A stretch of DNA of 27,640 nt from an uncultured Clostridia bacterium (GCA_934636425.1 CAKUAV010000020.1:1-27640); one strand, 5' to 3'; counted from the first letter of the stretch, positions 14,064-23,100 are shown. The notes: generated from the sequence alone by a model not told the origin. Program-made: numbers and translations.

Positions 14064-15100
14064 TGCGCAGGCGCGGCGGCAAAAATCGCGGCGGCGACGG
14101 CGGCTCTCTGTGGATCAGCTTTTCCGACCTCATGAGCGCGCTCATGCTGATATTCGTGCTGGTGATGTTCTACGCGGTCTATCAGTATTACGATATGCTC
14201 GAGGTCAAGACCGCCGAGCTGCTCCGCCAGAGCGGCCTCCTGGACGAAAAATCGTCTCAGCTGTCGCTCTCTCAGCAGGAGCTTGAAGAGAAGGAAAACG
14301 CGCTGGCGATTGCGCAGCAGACGCTGGACGACAAGGAAGCCCAGCTCAACAGCCAGTCGCTCAAGCTGACCGAAACCGAGCAGCAGCTGCTCAATGAAAA
14401 GGCCAAGCTGCTGCTTCAGGAGGACACGCTCAACGCCCTTCAGGAGAAGCTCGCGGCGCAGGAGAGCGAGCTGAGCAGCGCCCGCGTGAGCCTGGACGAG
14501 GCGCTGGCCGCCCAGCAGACCCAGAAGGAGCAGCTGGACGCGCAGCAGGCGCAGCTGGACAAGCTGGTGGGCGTAAAGAGCGCCATCGTCGAAGAGCTGG
14601 TGCGCGCGCTGGCCAATTCCAACATCAGCGGCGCGGGCGTCGACGATTCGGGCGCGATTGTGTTCAGCACGGAAATGATGTTCGACGTGAACCGCTCCAC
14701 GCTCAAGGATGTGGGCAAGGCGTTTTTGAACAGCTTCATTCCCGCCTATCTGGACGTGCTGATGAGCGACAACTACTCACAGTATGTCAGCCAGATCATC
14801 ATCGAAGGCCATACCGATACCGACGGCTCGTTCCTGACCAATATGCAGCTCTCTCAGGATCGCGCCTACGCCGTGCTGAGATACATACTCAGCAGCGAGT
14901 TCACCGGCATATCGGACGCGGCCAAGGAACGGCTCGAGCAGATCGTGACGGTCAACGGCCGCTCCTACAGCGATCCCATTTACAACGACGACGGCTCGGT
15001 CAACATGGACGCGTCCCGCCGCGTTGTCATAAAGTTCCGCATGAACGACGAGGATATGGTCAATGAAATGCTCTCCATACTGGAAGGCATGAACAATTAA
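14063..15100 (+). CDS. MotB/OmpA-type stator partner, ZorB-like with coiled coil
   Basis: The 345-residue protein has a short basic cytoplasmic N-terminus, one membrane helix (17-39, LWISFSDLMSALMLIFVLVM) with Asp22 at the place of the proton-carrying Asp of MotB/ZorB, a heptad-rich coiled coil (about 45-170) and a C-terminal OmpA-like peptidoglycan-binding domain (195-330). The latter shows the core GHTDTDG (249-255), NMQLSQDRAYAV (260-271) and DASRRVVIKF (316-325). The coiled coil is longer than in typical ZorB, enough to bridge a thick wall. It overlaps the preceding gene by one base (TGATG), with GGAGGT 7 nt before the ATG, so translation is probably coupled. The rhamnosidase gene follows 15 bp later. 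Confidence 0.88.
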   Translation: MRRRGGKNRGGDGGSLWISFSDLMSALMLIFVLVMFYAVYQYYDMLEVKTAELLRQSGLLDEKSSQLSLSQQELEEKENALAIAQQTLDDKEAQLNSQSLKLTETEQQLLNEKAKLLLQEDTLNALQEKLAAQESELSSARVSLDEALAAQQTQKEQLDAQQAQLDKLVGVKSAIVEELVRALANSNISGAGVDDSGAIVFSTEMMFDVNRSTLKDVGKAFLNSFIPAYLDVLMSDNYSQYVSQIIIEGHTDTDGSFLTNMQLSQDRAYAVLRYILSSEFTGISDAAKERLEQIVTVNGRSYSDPIYNDDGSVNMDASRRVVIKFRMNDEDMVNEMLSILEGMNN

Positions 15101-15115
15101 CGGAGGCGTGTGCTT

Positions 15116-17764
15116 ATGCCACAGGCAGTCAATTTGACGTGTGAATACAAGGTCGATCCCATTGGACTGGATTTGGAAAAGCCGCGCTTCAGCTGGCAGT
15201 GCGTCTCCGAAGAGAGGATGATACAGGGCGGCTACCGGCTGCAGGTGTTTAAGGACGGCGAAACGGCGCCCCTGTGGGACACCGGCCGCGTGAACAGGCG
15301 AGACAGCCTGCTCGTTCCCTACGACGGGCCGGCGCTGCAGCCGCGCACCCGCTATACATGGCGCGTGCGCATATGGGACAAGAAGGGACGCGACGGCGAA
15401 TTCAGCGCGCCGGCTTCCTTCGAGACGGGCATGATGAACCGCCCCTTCGCCGCGCAGTGGATCAGCATCCCCGACAAGGGCGACATTTCGAAAATGCAGA
15501 GCGCGCCGCGCTTCCGCCGGGAGTTTGACCTTGGCAGCCGCAAAATAAAGAGCGCGCGCCTGTACGCCACGGCGCTGGGCGTGTATGCCATGCGCCTGAA
15601 CGGCAGGGACGCCAGCCGCGATCTGCTCTGCCCCGGCTGGACGGATTACAACCGCTGCGTGCAGTATCAGACATGGGACGTGACGGCGCTGCTTCGCCCC
15701 GGCAAAAACGCGATCGCCGCCACGCTGGGCGACGGCTGGTATCGCGGCTATCTGGCCTATAAGGACAACCGCAACATTTTCGGCGAAAAGCTGGCGCTGC
15801 TGGCCGAACTGTGGGTGCGCTTTGAGGACGGCAGCGAGGAGACGATTGTCACCGACGGACAGTGGAAGGCGCTCCCCGAAACGCCCATACGCCATGTCGA
15901 TCTGTACATGGGCATCGAATACGACGCGCGCATGGAGACGCCCGGCTGGGACGAGGCCGATTTTGACGATTCCCTCTGGCAGCAGGCCGCCGTGCTGCGC
16001 CGCGTGAGCGTGAATCTCACCGCGCAGCTGGATCATCCCGTGAGGCGGCAGTCGGTCATCACGCCGATTGCGCTCATCACCACGCCGCGCGGCGAGAAGG
16101 TGCTCGATCTGGGACAGAACATGGTCGGCTGGCTGCGCTTCCGCGTGAAGGGCCCCGCCGGCACGCGCGTGGTCGTCAGTCACGGCGAGGTGCTGGACAA
16201 GGACGGCAACTTCTACAATGAAAACTACCGCATCGCAAAGGCGGAGATCGGCTACACGCTCTCGGGCAGCGGCTGGGAGACATTCGAGCCACGGCTGACG
16301 TTCTTCGGCTTCCGCTATGTGCGCCTTGAGAACTGGCCGTGCGAGATCGATCTGCGCGACTTTGCGGGCGTGGTCATCAGCTCCGACATCGCGGTGACAT
16401 CGGGCTTCGGCTGCTCGGACGAGCGCGTCAATCAGCTCTTCCACAACATTCAGTGGGGGCAGCGGGGCAACTTTGTGGACGTGCCCACCGACTGTCCGCA
16501 GCGCGACGAGCGGCTGGGCTGGACGGGCGACTGTCAGGCGTTCTGCCGCACGGCGTGCATCAACATGGACAGCGCGCTGATGCTGTCCGAATGGCTGAAG
16601 GATCTCGCGTTCGATCAGCGCAAGGACGGCGCGGTGTCGTTCGTCGTGCCGCAGGTGCTCAATGGCGACGCCTACGGCGGCGCGGCATGGGGCGACGCGG
16701 CCACAATTGTGCCGTGGACGCTCTATCAGTGCTATGACGACAGGCGCGTGCTGGAGAACGCCTATCCCTCCATGCGCCGCTGGCTCAAGTATATCGAATC
16801 GCAGAGCGAAAACGACCTGTGGACGCAGGGCTTCCAGTTTGGCGACTGGCTGGGACTGGACGCGCACGAGGGCAGCTACACCGGCGCGACCGACAAGACG
16901 CTCATCGCCACGGCGTTCTACGCCTATTCGACTTATCTTACGCTGCGCGCGGCGGAGACGCTGGGCTACGAGAAGGACGCGATTGAGCTGCGCGCGCTCA
17001 GGCGGCGCATCGTCAGGGCGTATCGGCGCGAGTTCATCACGCCCGGCGGCCGTCTGGCCGTGCGCACGCAGACGGCCTATGCGCTGACGCTGCACTTCGA
17101 TCTGGCCGAGGAGCAGGATCGGCCGCGCATGGTGCGCGAGCTGGTTGCGCTGATCGAGGAAAACGGCGGCCATCTGACCACCGGCTTTGTCGGCACGCCC
17201 TATCTGTGCCTGGCGCTCACCGAGGGCGGCGCGCACGAGGCGGCGGGACGGCTGCTGCTCAGGAGCGACTATCCCTCCTGGCTGTACCCGGTCACCCGCG
17301 GCGCGACCACAATGTGGGAGCACTGGGACGGCGTGAAGCCCGACGGCAGCTTCTGGTCGAAGGACATGAACTCTTTCAACCACTATGCCTACGGCGCGAT
17401 CGGCGAGTGGCTGATCCGCGCGCTGGCCGGCATCGATCTGACCGAGCCGGGCTACCGCAAGCTGGTCATTCATCCGCGCCCCATCGAGGGGCTGTCGTTC
17501 GTGTCGGCCTGGCAGAAAACGCCCTATGGCCGCGTGAGCTGCGAATGGCGCGCCGAGGACGACGGGCTGCGCATCGTCAACTGCAACATCCCCTGCGGCG
17601 CGACGGCCGTGGCGGTGCTGGAGCAGGCCGAGCTGTGTCAGGTGACCGACGGCGAAAAGAGGCTGGGCGACAGCGCGGGCGTTGTGCGCGCATGGCAGTC
17701 GGAGGACGACGTGATGCTCGAGCTGGAATCGGGCAGCTATGCCTTCAAATGGCGCAACGACTAG
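15116..17764 (+). CDS. GH78 alpha-L-rhamnosidase, cytosolic
   Basis: The 882-residue product follows the usual four-part plan: an N-terminal beta domain (1-105, ending in an Ig-like strand set), a rhamnosidase N domain (about 130-300), a beta-sandwich (300-430) and the (alpha/alpha)6 catalytic barrel (about 435-770) with a C-terminal beta domain. The hallmark DCPQRDERLGWTGD starts near residue 459 and the catalytic base lies in TTMWEHWDG (Glu735). GH78 enzymes release terminal L-rhamnose from plant glycosides and polysaccharides. There is no signal peptide, so the substrate must be imported first. GGAGG lies 9 nt before the ATG at 15116. It sits 15 bp behind the ZorB-like gene, with no promoter in between, so it is probably co-transcribed; no terminator is evident after it. 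Confidence 0.93.
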   Translation: MPQAVNLTCEYKVDPIGLDLEKPRFSWQCVSEERMIQGGYRLQVFKDGETAPLWDTGRVNRRDSLLVPYDGPALQPRTRYTWRVRIWDKKGRDGEFSAPASFETGMMNRPFAAQWISIPDKGDISKMQSAPRFRREFDLGSRKIKSARLYATALGVYAMRLNGRDASRDLLCPGWTDYNRCVQYQTWDVTALLRPGKNAIAATLGDGWYRGYLAYKDNRNIFGEKLALLAELWVRFEDGSEETIVTDGQWKALPETPIRHVDLYMGIEYDARMETPGWDEADFDDSLWQQAAVLRRVSVNLTAQLDHPVRRQSVITPIALITTPRGEKVLDLGQNMVGWLRFRVKGPAGTRVVVSHGEVLDKDGNFYNENYRIAKAEIGYTLSGSGWETFEPRLTFFGFRYVRLENWPCEIDLRDFAGVVISSDIAVTSGFGCSDERVNQLFHNIQWGQRGNFVDVPTDCPQRDERLGWTGDCQAFCRTACINMDSALMLSEWLKDLAFDQRKDGAVSFVVPQVLNGDAYGGAAWGDAATIVPWTLYQCYDDRRVLENAYPSMRRWLKYIESQSENDLWTQGFQFGDWLGLDAHEGSYTGATDKTLIATAFYAYSTYLTLRAAETLGYEKDAIELRALRRRIVRAYRREFITPGGRLAVRTQTAYALTLHFDLAEEQDRPRMVRELVALIEENGGHLTTGFVGTPYLCLALTEGGAHEAAGRLLLRSDYPSWLYPVTRGATTMWEHWDGVKPDGSFWSKDMNSFNHYAYGAIGEWLIRALAGIDLTEPGYRKLVIHPRPIEGLSFVSAWQKTPYGRVSCEWRAEDDGLRIVNCNIPCGATAVAVLEQAELCQVTDGEKRLGDSAGVVRAWQSEDDVMLELESGSYAFKWRND

Positions 17765-17963
17765 AGTGCGCTTATAAAGAATTCCTCGGGGGCGGTCAGG
17801 AAATTCACGATGATTCCGGGCGGCCTTCGGGAAGCGCGGCGGGTGAAGCCGTGGGATGCGAGCGCCGCGAAAAGCCGGCGGGGAAGCGCATATCATTCTT
17901 TCGCAATGCACTCTGAAAAATGCTCACTCTGACGGCGTTGAGCCGGGAAACGGAGCGTAAAAC

Positions 17964-18539
17964 GTGAAATATATTCGGAGATTCCTTTCGTTCGTGGCCA
18001 GCCGGATGGTGATCATCAGCATCGTCGTGGCGCTGCTGATACTGGCGTTCTATCTGGCGATGAACACGGCCAACATCTACATTCTGCTCAACGACGGCAT
18101 GACGGCGCGCACATCCGTGATACTGACGCGCCAGAATGCCGACGAGCTGCCCAATTATTTCACCAATGATTTTCTGCTGAGCGATGAAACGCTCAACATC
18201 GGCCTGAGCGACGCCTCGCCCTATATCGACTACAACATCACCGATTTCAACTACAAGCTCTCGCTGGAATGGGTGTGGGCGTGGCCGTGGGAGAACAGCG
18301 CCACGGCGACGATCGTCGAGCGCGTGCCCAAGATCAGCGGCAGCGTGCTCAAGGAAAAATCCGATCTGGTGAAGGACGGCACGCTCTCCGCCACGCCGCC
18401 CGCCTGGTACGGCGGCCGCTATACCGTAAAGCTGGTGCGCCTTGAGGGCAGCTGGAAGATCGACAAGCTGATCCAGACGCAGCTGATCATCGAGGAGCCG
18501 ACGGCGGAGCCTGCGCCGGCCTCGCCCGCGCCGCAATGA
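17964..18539 (+). CDS. Membrane-anchored protein of unknown function
   Basis: The 191-residue protein has a basic N-terminus, one membrane helix (about 14-36, MVIISIVVALLILAFYLAMN) and an outside domain of about 135 residues that ends with YTVKLVRLEGSWKIDKLIQTQL, a pattern seen in NTF2-like folds, followed by a Pro/Ala-rich tail (about 178-191). The start is GTG, with CGGAG 8 nt upstream. Its stop overlaps the dusB start by four bases (ATGA), so the two are translationally coupled. The 199 bp before it hold no promoter or terminator I can support. I assign no function. Confidence 0.75.
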   Translation: MKYIRRFLSFVASRMVIISIVVALLILAFYLAMNTANIYILLNDGMTARTSVILTRQNADELPNYFTNDFLLSDETLNIGLSDASPYIDYNITDFNYKLSLEWVWAWPWENSATATIVERVPKISGSVLKEKSDLVKDGTLSATPPAWYGGRYTVKLVRLEGSWKIDKLIQTQLIIEEPTAEPAPASPAPQ

Positions 18540-19528
18540 GAATCGGCGGCATTGAATTTCCGCAGGGCGCGGGACTGGCGCCCATGGCCGGCGTGACCGA
18601 TATGCCCATGCGCAGGCTGTGCTTTGAAATGGGCGCGGCATGGGCGGTGAGCGAAATGCTCTCGGCCAAGGGCTTTATGTACGCGCCGAAGGGCACGCGG
18701 GCGATGGACAATCTGCTCTCTCACGACAAAAGCGAGGGCATACTGGGGCTGCAGCTCTTCGGACGGGAGCCGCAGTTCATGAGCGCGGCGGCGGAGCGGC
18801 TGTCCGACCGTGGCTTCGACTTTATCGACATCAACATGGGCTGTCCCGCGCCGAAGATCGTCTCGAACGGCGAGGGTTCGGCGCTGATGAAGGAGCCCGA
18901 GCTGGCCGAGAGGATCGTCGCGGCGGTGGTGAAGGCAACAAGCCTGCCCGTGACGGTCAAGATGCGCGCGGGCTGGGACAGTGAGCACATGAGCGCCGTG
19001 GAGCTGGCCAAACGCGCCGAGCAGGCGGGGGCCGCGGCGATCACAGTGCACGGCCGCACGCGCGATCAGATGTACTCGGGGCGCGCCGACCGCGATATCA
19101 TCGCGCGGGTCAAGGCGGCGGTGAGCATTCCCGTGATCGGAAACGGCGATGTGCGCAGCGCGGCGGACTACTTCGCCATGAAGCGCGAGACCGGCTGCGA
19201 CGCGGTGGCGATCGGCCGCGGGGCGCAGGGCAATCCATGGCTGTTTGGCGAGATACTCGCCGCCGAACGGGGCGAGCCGTTTGAAAAGCCCACTGTGCGC
19301 GAGCGCGTCGAAATGGCGCTGCGGCACGCGCGGATGCAGGCCGATTATGTCGGCGAGGCGCAGGCGGCGAAGGAAATGCGCAAGCACGTCGCCTGGACGA
19401 TGCAGGGCATGCCCGGCTGCGCGCGATTGCGGGAAGCCGTCAACAATACGCAGTCGCTGGAGGAAATGGCGCGCGTGCTGAACGCGTATATCATAGAGGA
19501 GGAAAATCATGCGCAGAACCGAGTGTGA
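18536..19528 (+). CDS. dusB: tRNA-dihydrouridine synthase (DusB type)
   Basis: The 330-residue product is a full-length Dus enzyme: an FMN-binding TIM barrel that reduces uridine to dihydrouridine in the tRNA D-loop with NADPH. Visible motifs are LAPMAGVTDMPMRRL (14-28), DINMGCPAPKI with the catalytic Cys103, VTVKMRAGW, AAAITVHGRTRDQMYSG and IPVIGNGDVRS, followed by GRGAQGNPWLF. The helical tRNA-binding domain follows at about 240-330. It starts inside the end of the preceding membrane-protein gene (ATGA) and overlaps the next gene by 20 bp, so the cluster is tightly coupled. Confidence 0.93.
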   Translation: MRIGGIEFPQGAGLAPMAGVTDMPMRRLCFEMGAAWAVSEMLSAKGFMYAPKGTRAMDNLLSHDKSEGILGLQLFGREPQFMSAAAERLSDRGFDFIDINMGCPAPKIVSNGEGSALMKEPELAERIVAAVVKATSLPVTVKMRAGWDSEHMSAVELAKRAEQAGAAAITVHGRTRDQMYSGRADRDIIARVKAAVSIPVIGNGDVRSAADYFAMKRETGCDAVAIGRGAQGNPWLFGEILAAERGEPFEKPTVRERVEMALRHARMQADYVGEAQAAKEMRKHVAWTMQGMPGCARLREAVNNTQSLEEMARVLNAYIIEEENHAQNRV

Positions 19529-21029
19529 ACGCAGGAAAAAATGGGTGCGCGTTCTGGCCGTCGTGCTGGCGATACTGCTGATTGCGGGCACGCTGGTCTC
19601 CGTGCTGCCGATATTCGAGGCCTTTGCCGAGGAGGACGCCGCGAACCGCTATGAGCTGGCGATCGCGGCCGATGTTTCGGCGGGCGCGGCGCGCGTGCGC
19701 GAGAAGCTGACCTACACGAACACGGCGGGCAGGGCGCTGGATCATGTGATGTTCAACCTGTGGGCAAATCTGCTCAGGCGCGAAACTGCCGTGCCTGTGG
19801 ACGACGACGAATGGAACGACGCCTTTCCGGCCGGCTATGCCCCGGGAGGCGTCGATTTTATAAGCGTGAGCGTGAACGGCGCGGCGGCGGACTGGGCGGT
19901 CAGCGGCGATTACGAGCAGTTTCTGCGCGTCGCCTGTCCGTTGGAGGACGGCGAAAGCGCCGTGATCGAGTTTGAGTTTACGCTCGTAATGAGCGACAAC
20001 CGCTGGGCGCTGGGCTATGAGGAGATGGGCTGTCGGCTGATCAGCTTTTATCCCGTCGCGGCGGTTTACGATCAGACCATGGGCGGCTTTGTGCTGAACA
20101 ACTGGGGGATTGCGACCGACCCGGCGATGAGCGAGCCCGCCGACTACAGCGTGACGCTCACGCTGGACGAGGGCTGGGACGTGGCCTCGGGCGGCGTGAT
20201 CACCGGCAAAACGGCGCAGGACGGCCGCGCGACCTGGACGATCGAGGCGGAGGGTGCGCGCGATCTGGCGCTGGCATTCAGCCGCCGCATGAACGCGTGC
20301 GTTAAAACGACCGAATCGGGCGTGACAATACGCGCGCTGGCCAGCACGTCTCTCACGGCGAGCGCCATGGCGGAATACGCCGCGCGCATCGTCGAGACGT
20401 ATGAGCAGTGGCTGGGCGACTATCCGTATGAGACGCTGGACGTGGCCGAGACCGATCTTTTGCACGGCATGAGCCGCTCGGGCGTGCTGTTCGTGCCCTC
20501 GGCGCTGTGCGGGCTGACGAAGCGCGGCGATCTGGAGGAAGAGATGAGCGTACTGTGCGCGCGGCAGTGGTTCGGCGGAAAAGTGGGCTGCAATCCGGAA
20601 AACGAGCCGTGGATGAACGACACGCTTTCGCACTATTTTTCGCTGCTGTACCATGAGGAGCGCGCGGGCTACAGCGGCTATCTGAAGCGGCTCAACGCAA
20701 AGGTGCTCGACGCGCTGCAAATCACGCTGCCGGGCGGGCTGGTGGTGGACAGCCATGCCAGCCGCTTCACCGATTACGGCGAATACGAGCTGGTGGTGAT
20801 CGACCGCGGCATGGCCGTGATGCACGAATTGCGCGCGGTGGTCGGCCGCGAGACGTTTCTCGAGGCGATGGGGCGCTATGTGAGCGACAACGCCGGGCGC
20901 ATCGCGTCGATCGAGCAGTTCGTGGCGGCGTTCAACGAGACGACCGGCTCGACATGGGGCGAGTACATCGTCGCGCAGCTGCACGACATAGGCGATTACG
21001 TCAATTCGGACATGACGTGGTTTGAGTGA
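19509..21029 (+). CDS. M1-like membrane protein with lost zinc motif (pseudopeptidase)
   Basis: The 506-residue protein has an N-terminal membrane anchor (12-40, ending EAFA) and the two-part build of M1 (gluzincin) aminopeptidases: a beta domain (48-260) and a thermolysin-like domain. In the place of HExxH...QWFG it has VLCARQWFG (348-356), so both histidines and the catalytic Glu are missing; the third ligand region NEGFA is NDTLS (370-374). The exopeptidase MEY motif before GLVF reads HGMSRSGVLFV (319-329). The fold seems preserved through QWF, but zinc-dependent hydrolysis is not expected. It may act as a binding or structural protein. The ATG follows GGAGG by 7 nt and overlaps dusB by 20 bp. 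Confidence 0.8.
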   Translation: MRRTECERRKKWVRVLAVVLAILLIAGTLVSVLPIFEAFAEEDAANRYELAIAADVSAGAARVREKLTYTNTAGRALDHVMFNLWANLLRRETAVPVDDDEWNDAFPAGYAPGGVDFISVSVNGAAADWAVSGDYEQFLRVACPLEDGESAVIEFEFTLVMSDNRWALGYEEMGCRLISFYPVAAVYDQTMGGFVLNNWGIATDPAMSEPADYSVTLTLDEGWDVASGGVITGKTAQDGRATWTIEAEGARDLALAFSRRMNACVKTTESGVTIRALASTSLTASAMAEYAARIVETYEQWLGDYPYETLDVAETDLLHGMSRSGVLFVPSALCGLTKRGDLEEEMSVLCARQWFGGKVGCNPENEPWMNDTLSHYFSLLYHEERAGYSGYLKRLNAKVLDALQITLPGGLVVDSHASRFTDYGEYELVVIDRGMAVMHELRAVVGRETFLEAMGRYVSDNAGRIASIEQFVAAFNETTGSTWGEYIVAQLHDIGDYVNSDMTWFE

Positions 21030-21044
21030 GGGGAGGATGAAGCG

Positions 21045-21950
21045 ATGCTGGACGTTTGCCTGCTGGGCTGCGGCGGCATGATGCCCCTGCCCGGCCGCTG
21101 GCTGACGGCGCTGATGCTGCGCTATAACGGCAGGAGCATGCTCATAGACTGCGGCGAGGGCACGCAGATCGCCATACGCGAAAAGGGCTGGGGCATGAAG
21201 GCCATCGACACGATTGCGATCACGCATCTGCACGCCGACCACATCGGCGGGCTGCCGGGGCTGCTGCTCTCGATGGGGCATTCCGGGCGCACCGAGCCGC
21301 TGACGATGATCGGCCCGGCGCGATTGCCCGAGACGGTGGCGGCGCTGCGCTCGATTGCGCCGGAAATCCCGTTCCCGATCGAGTTTAAGGTGGTGAGCGG
21401 CGCGGAGGAAGCGCTTGAGTGGAACGGCTGCGCGCTCAGGGCGTTCCGCGTGTCGCACGGCATGCCCTGCTGCGGCTATGCGCTGGAGATTCCGCGCGCC
21501 GGGAAATTCGATCCCGACAGGGCGCGCGGCATACCGCGTATATATTGGAAGAAACTCCAGCGGGGCGAGACCGTCGTCGACGGCGAAAAGACCTATTTCC
21601 CCGCCGATGTGCTGGGGCCTGCGCGCGCCGGGCTGAAGGTGACCTACTGCACCGACAGCCGCCCCGTGCCCTCGATTGCCGAGAATGCGCGCGGCGCCGA
21701 TTTATTCATCTGCGAGGGCATGTACGGCGATCCGGCGAAGCAGGAAAAGGCGATCGAAAACATGCATATGACATTTGAGGAGGCGGCGACGCTGGCACGG
21801 GAGGCGCGGCCCAAGGCGCTCTGGCTGACCCACTACAGCCCGTCTCTGAGCGATCCTGAGGCGTTTATAGGCCTTGCGCGCAATATTTTTCCCGAAACAG
21901 TGCCGGGCGCGGACGGAATGACCGCCACATTGCGATTTGACGAGCGCTGA
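21045..21950 (+). CDS. rnz: Ribonuclease Z (tRNA 3' processing, metallo-beta-lactamase fold)
   Basis: The 301-residue protein has the RNase Z signature: DCGEGTQIAI (35-44), the metal-binding THLHADHIGGLPGLL, FRVSHGMPCCGYALE, TYCTDSRPVPSI, FICEGMYGD, NMHMTFEEAATLA and LTHYSPSL, in the order seen in bacterial RNase Z. This family removes the 3' trailer of tRNA precursors. The N-terminal LGCGGMMPLPGRW replaces the more usual LGTGGS-type opening, a modest variant. GGAGG lies 9 nt before the ATG and the gap to the preceding gene is 15 bp. With dusB it makes a small tRNA-maturation cluster. A long, imperfect AT-rich hairpin follows. Confidence 0.8.
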   Translation: MLDVCLLGCGGMMPLPGRWLTALMLRYNGRSMLIDCGEGTQIAIREKGWGMKAIDTIAITHLHADHIGGLPGLLLSMGHSGRTEPLTMIGPARLPETVAALRSIAPEIPFPIEFKVVSGAEEALEWNGCALRAFRVSHGMPCCGYALEIPRAGKFDPDRARGIPRIYWKKLQRGETVVDGEKTYFPADVLGPARAGLKVTYCTDSRPVPSIAENARGADLFICEGMYGDPAKQEKAIENMHMTFEEAATLAREARPKALWLTHYSPSLSDPEAFIGLARNIFPETVPGADGMTATLRFDER

Positions 21951-21976
21951 GCGCGCCGCCCCGTCATAATTACGCA

Positions 21977-22014
21977 TGTGCGGAAAATTTTTTTGCGGCG
22001 CAAAATTTCGCACA
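21977..22014 (+). other. rnz: Imperfect hairpin after rnz
   Basis: TGTGCG (21977-21982) and CGCACA (22009-22014) flank an imperfect A/T-rich inner stem with a T7 run inside it. It may end or stabilise the rnz transcript, but the T-run is within the stem, so it is not a standard terminator. Confidence 0.35.
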
Positions 22015-22107
22015 AAACGGAGAATGCGACAGATGTTACGGAAGTGTGACGTGCGCATACCGTCTGAATAGACCGCATAAATAATACAGATTTGAGAGGT
22101 GATACCC

Positions 22108-23094
22108 ATGACGAAACAGCCTGTGCTCTATATTGTCGTGCCGTGCTACAACGAGGAGGAGGTGCTGCCCAAGACGAGCGGATTGTTTCTGGACGAGATC
22201 AGGGAGCTGAGCGGCAAGGGCAAGATCAGCCCGGACAGCCGCGTGCTGTTCGTGGACGACGGCAGCCGCGACGGCACATGGCGCATCATATCCGAGCTGG
22301 CCGCGCGGGACGAGCACTATGCCGGCATACGCCAGAGCCGCAACCGCGGGCATCAGAACGCGGTGTTTGCGGGGCTGATGGAGGCGCGGCAGAAATGCGA
22401 CATATCGATCAGCATAGACTGCGACGGGCAGGACGACATACACGCCATGGAGGCCATGGTGGACGCGTATCACGACGGCTGCGAAATCGTCTATGGCGTG
22501 CGCACCAGCCGCGAGAGCGACACGGCGTTCAAGCGCCTGAGCGCGGAGGGATTTTACCGGCTGCTGCGCTTCATGGGGGTGGACGTGGTGTTCAACCACG
22601 CCGACTACCGGCTGATGAGCCGCCGCGCGCTGGACGAGCTGTCGCGCTTCCGCGAAGTGAATCTGTATCTGCGGGGCATGGCGCCGCTGATCGGCTTCAA
22701 GAGCACGAGCGTGGGCTATGAGCGTCATGAGCGGCTGGCGGGCAGGAGCCACTATCCGCTGGGCAAAATGCTGGCGCTGGCGTTCGACGGAATCAGCAGC
22801 ATGTCGATAAAGCCCATGCGCATGATCGCGGCCTCGGGGGTGTTCTTTTTCCTGCTGAGCCTGATCGGCATACTCTGGTCGGTCATAACGGCGCTGTGCG
22901 GCCACGCGGTGCCGGGCTGGGCGAGCACGGCGTGCATCGTGCTGCTGATGGGGGGCATACAGTCGCTGTTCATGGGCGTGATCGGCGAGTATGTCGGCAA
23001 GATTTATCTGGAGGTGAAGGACAGGCCGCGGTATATTATCAGTGAAAAAACGCCCGAAAAGCAGGACAAAAACGCCCCTGAGGCGGGGCGCTGA
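22108..23094 (+). CDS. GT2 family membrane-bound glycosyltransferase (dolichyl-phosphate-mannose synthase-like)
   Basis: The 328-residue product has a GT-A domain with VVPCYNEEEVLP (10-21), LFVDDGSRDGTW (47-58), SRNRGHQNAVFAGL (77-90) and the DxD-like DCDGQDD (104-110), followed by two membrane helices (about 240-265 and 275-300). This is the layout of GtrB/YkcC-type enzymes, which transfer a sugar from a nucleotide donor to undecaprenyl phosphate at the cytoplasmic face, for use in wall or surface glycosylation. The donor sugar cannot be read from sequence. The ATG at 22108 follows GAGAGGT by 7 nt; the upstream GTG at 22099 lies inside that site. No flippase gene is adjacent. Confidence 0.9.
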   Translation: MTKQPVLYIVVPCYNEEEVLPKTSGLFLDEIRELSGKGKISPDSRVLFVDDGSRDGTWRIISELAARDEHYAGIRQSRNRGHQNAVFAGLMEARQKCDISISIDCDGQDDIHAMEAMVDAYHDGCEIVYGVRTSRESDTAFKRLSAEGFYRLLRFMGVDVVFNHADYRLMSRRALDELSRFREVNLYLRGMAPLIGFKSTSVGYERHERLAGRSHYPLGKMLALAFDGISSMSIKPMRMIAASGVFFFLLSLIGILWSVITALCGHAVPGWASTACIVLLMGGIQSLFMGVIGEYVGKIYLEVKDRPRYIISEKTPEKQDKNAPEAGR

Positions 23095-23100
23095 CAGCGT

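Noticed and set aside
12489..17764. A complete Zorya defence system
   Set aside because: Only ZorA- and ZorB-like genes are present; the next gene is a GH78 rhamnosidase and no ZorC, ZorD or ZorE-like helicase or nuclease is seen.
14777..17911. A 1044-residue open frame on the minus strand across the rhamnosidase gene
   Set aside because: It is antisense to a gene with clear GH78 motifs, is rich in His/Arg/Ala as expected for the shadow of GC-rich coding DNA, and shows no domain.
19491..21458. A 655-residue open frame on the minus strand across the M1-like and rnz genes
   Set aside because: Shadow of the plus-strand genes with the same His/Arg-rich composition and no motif.
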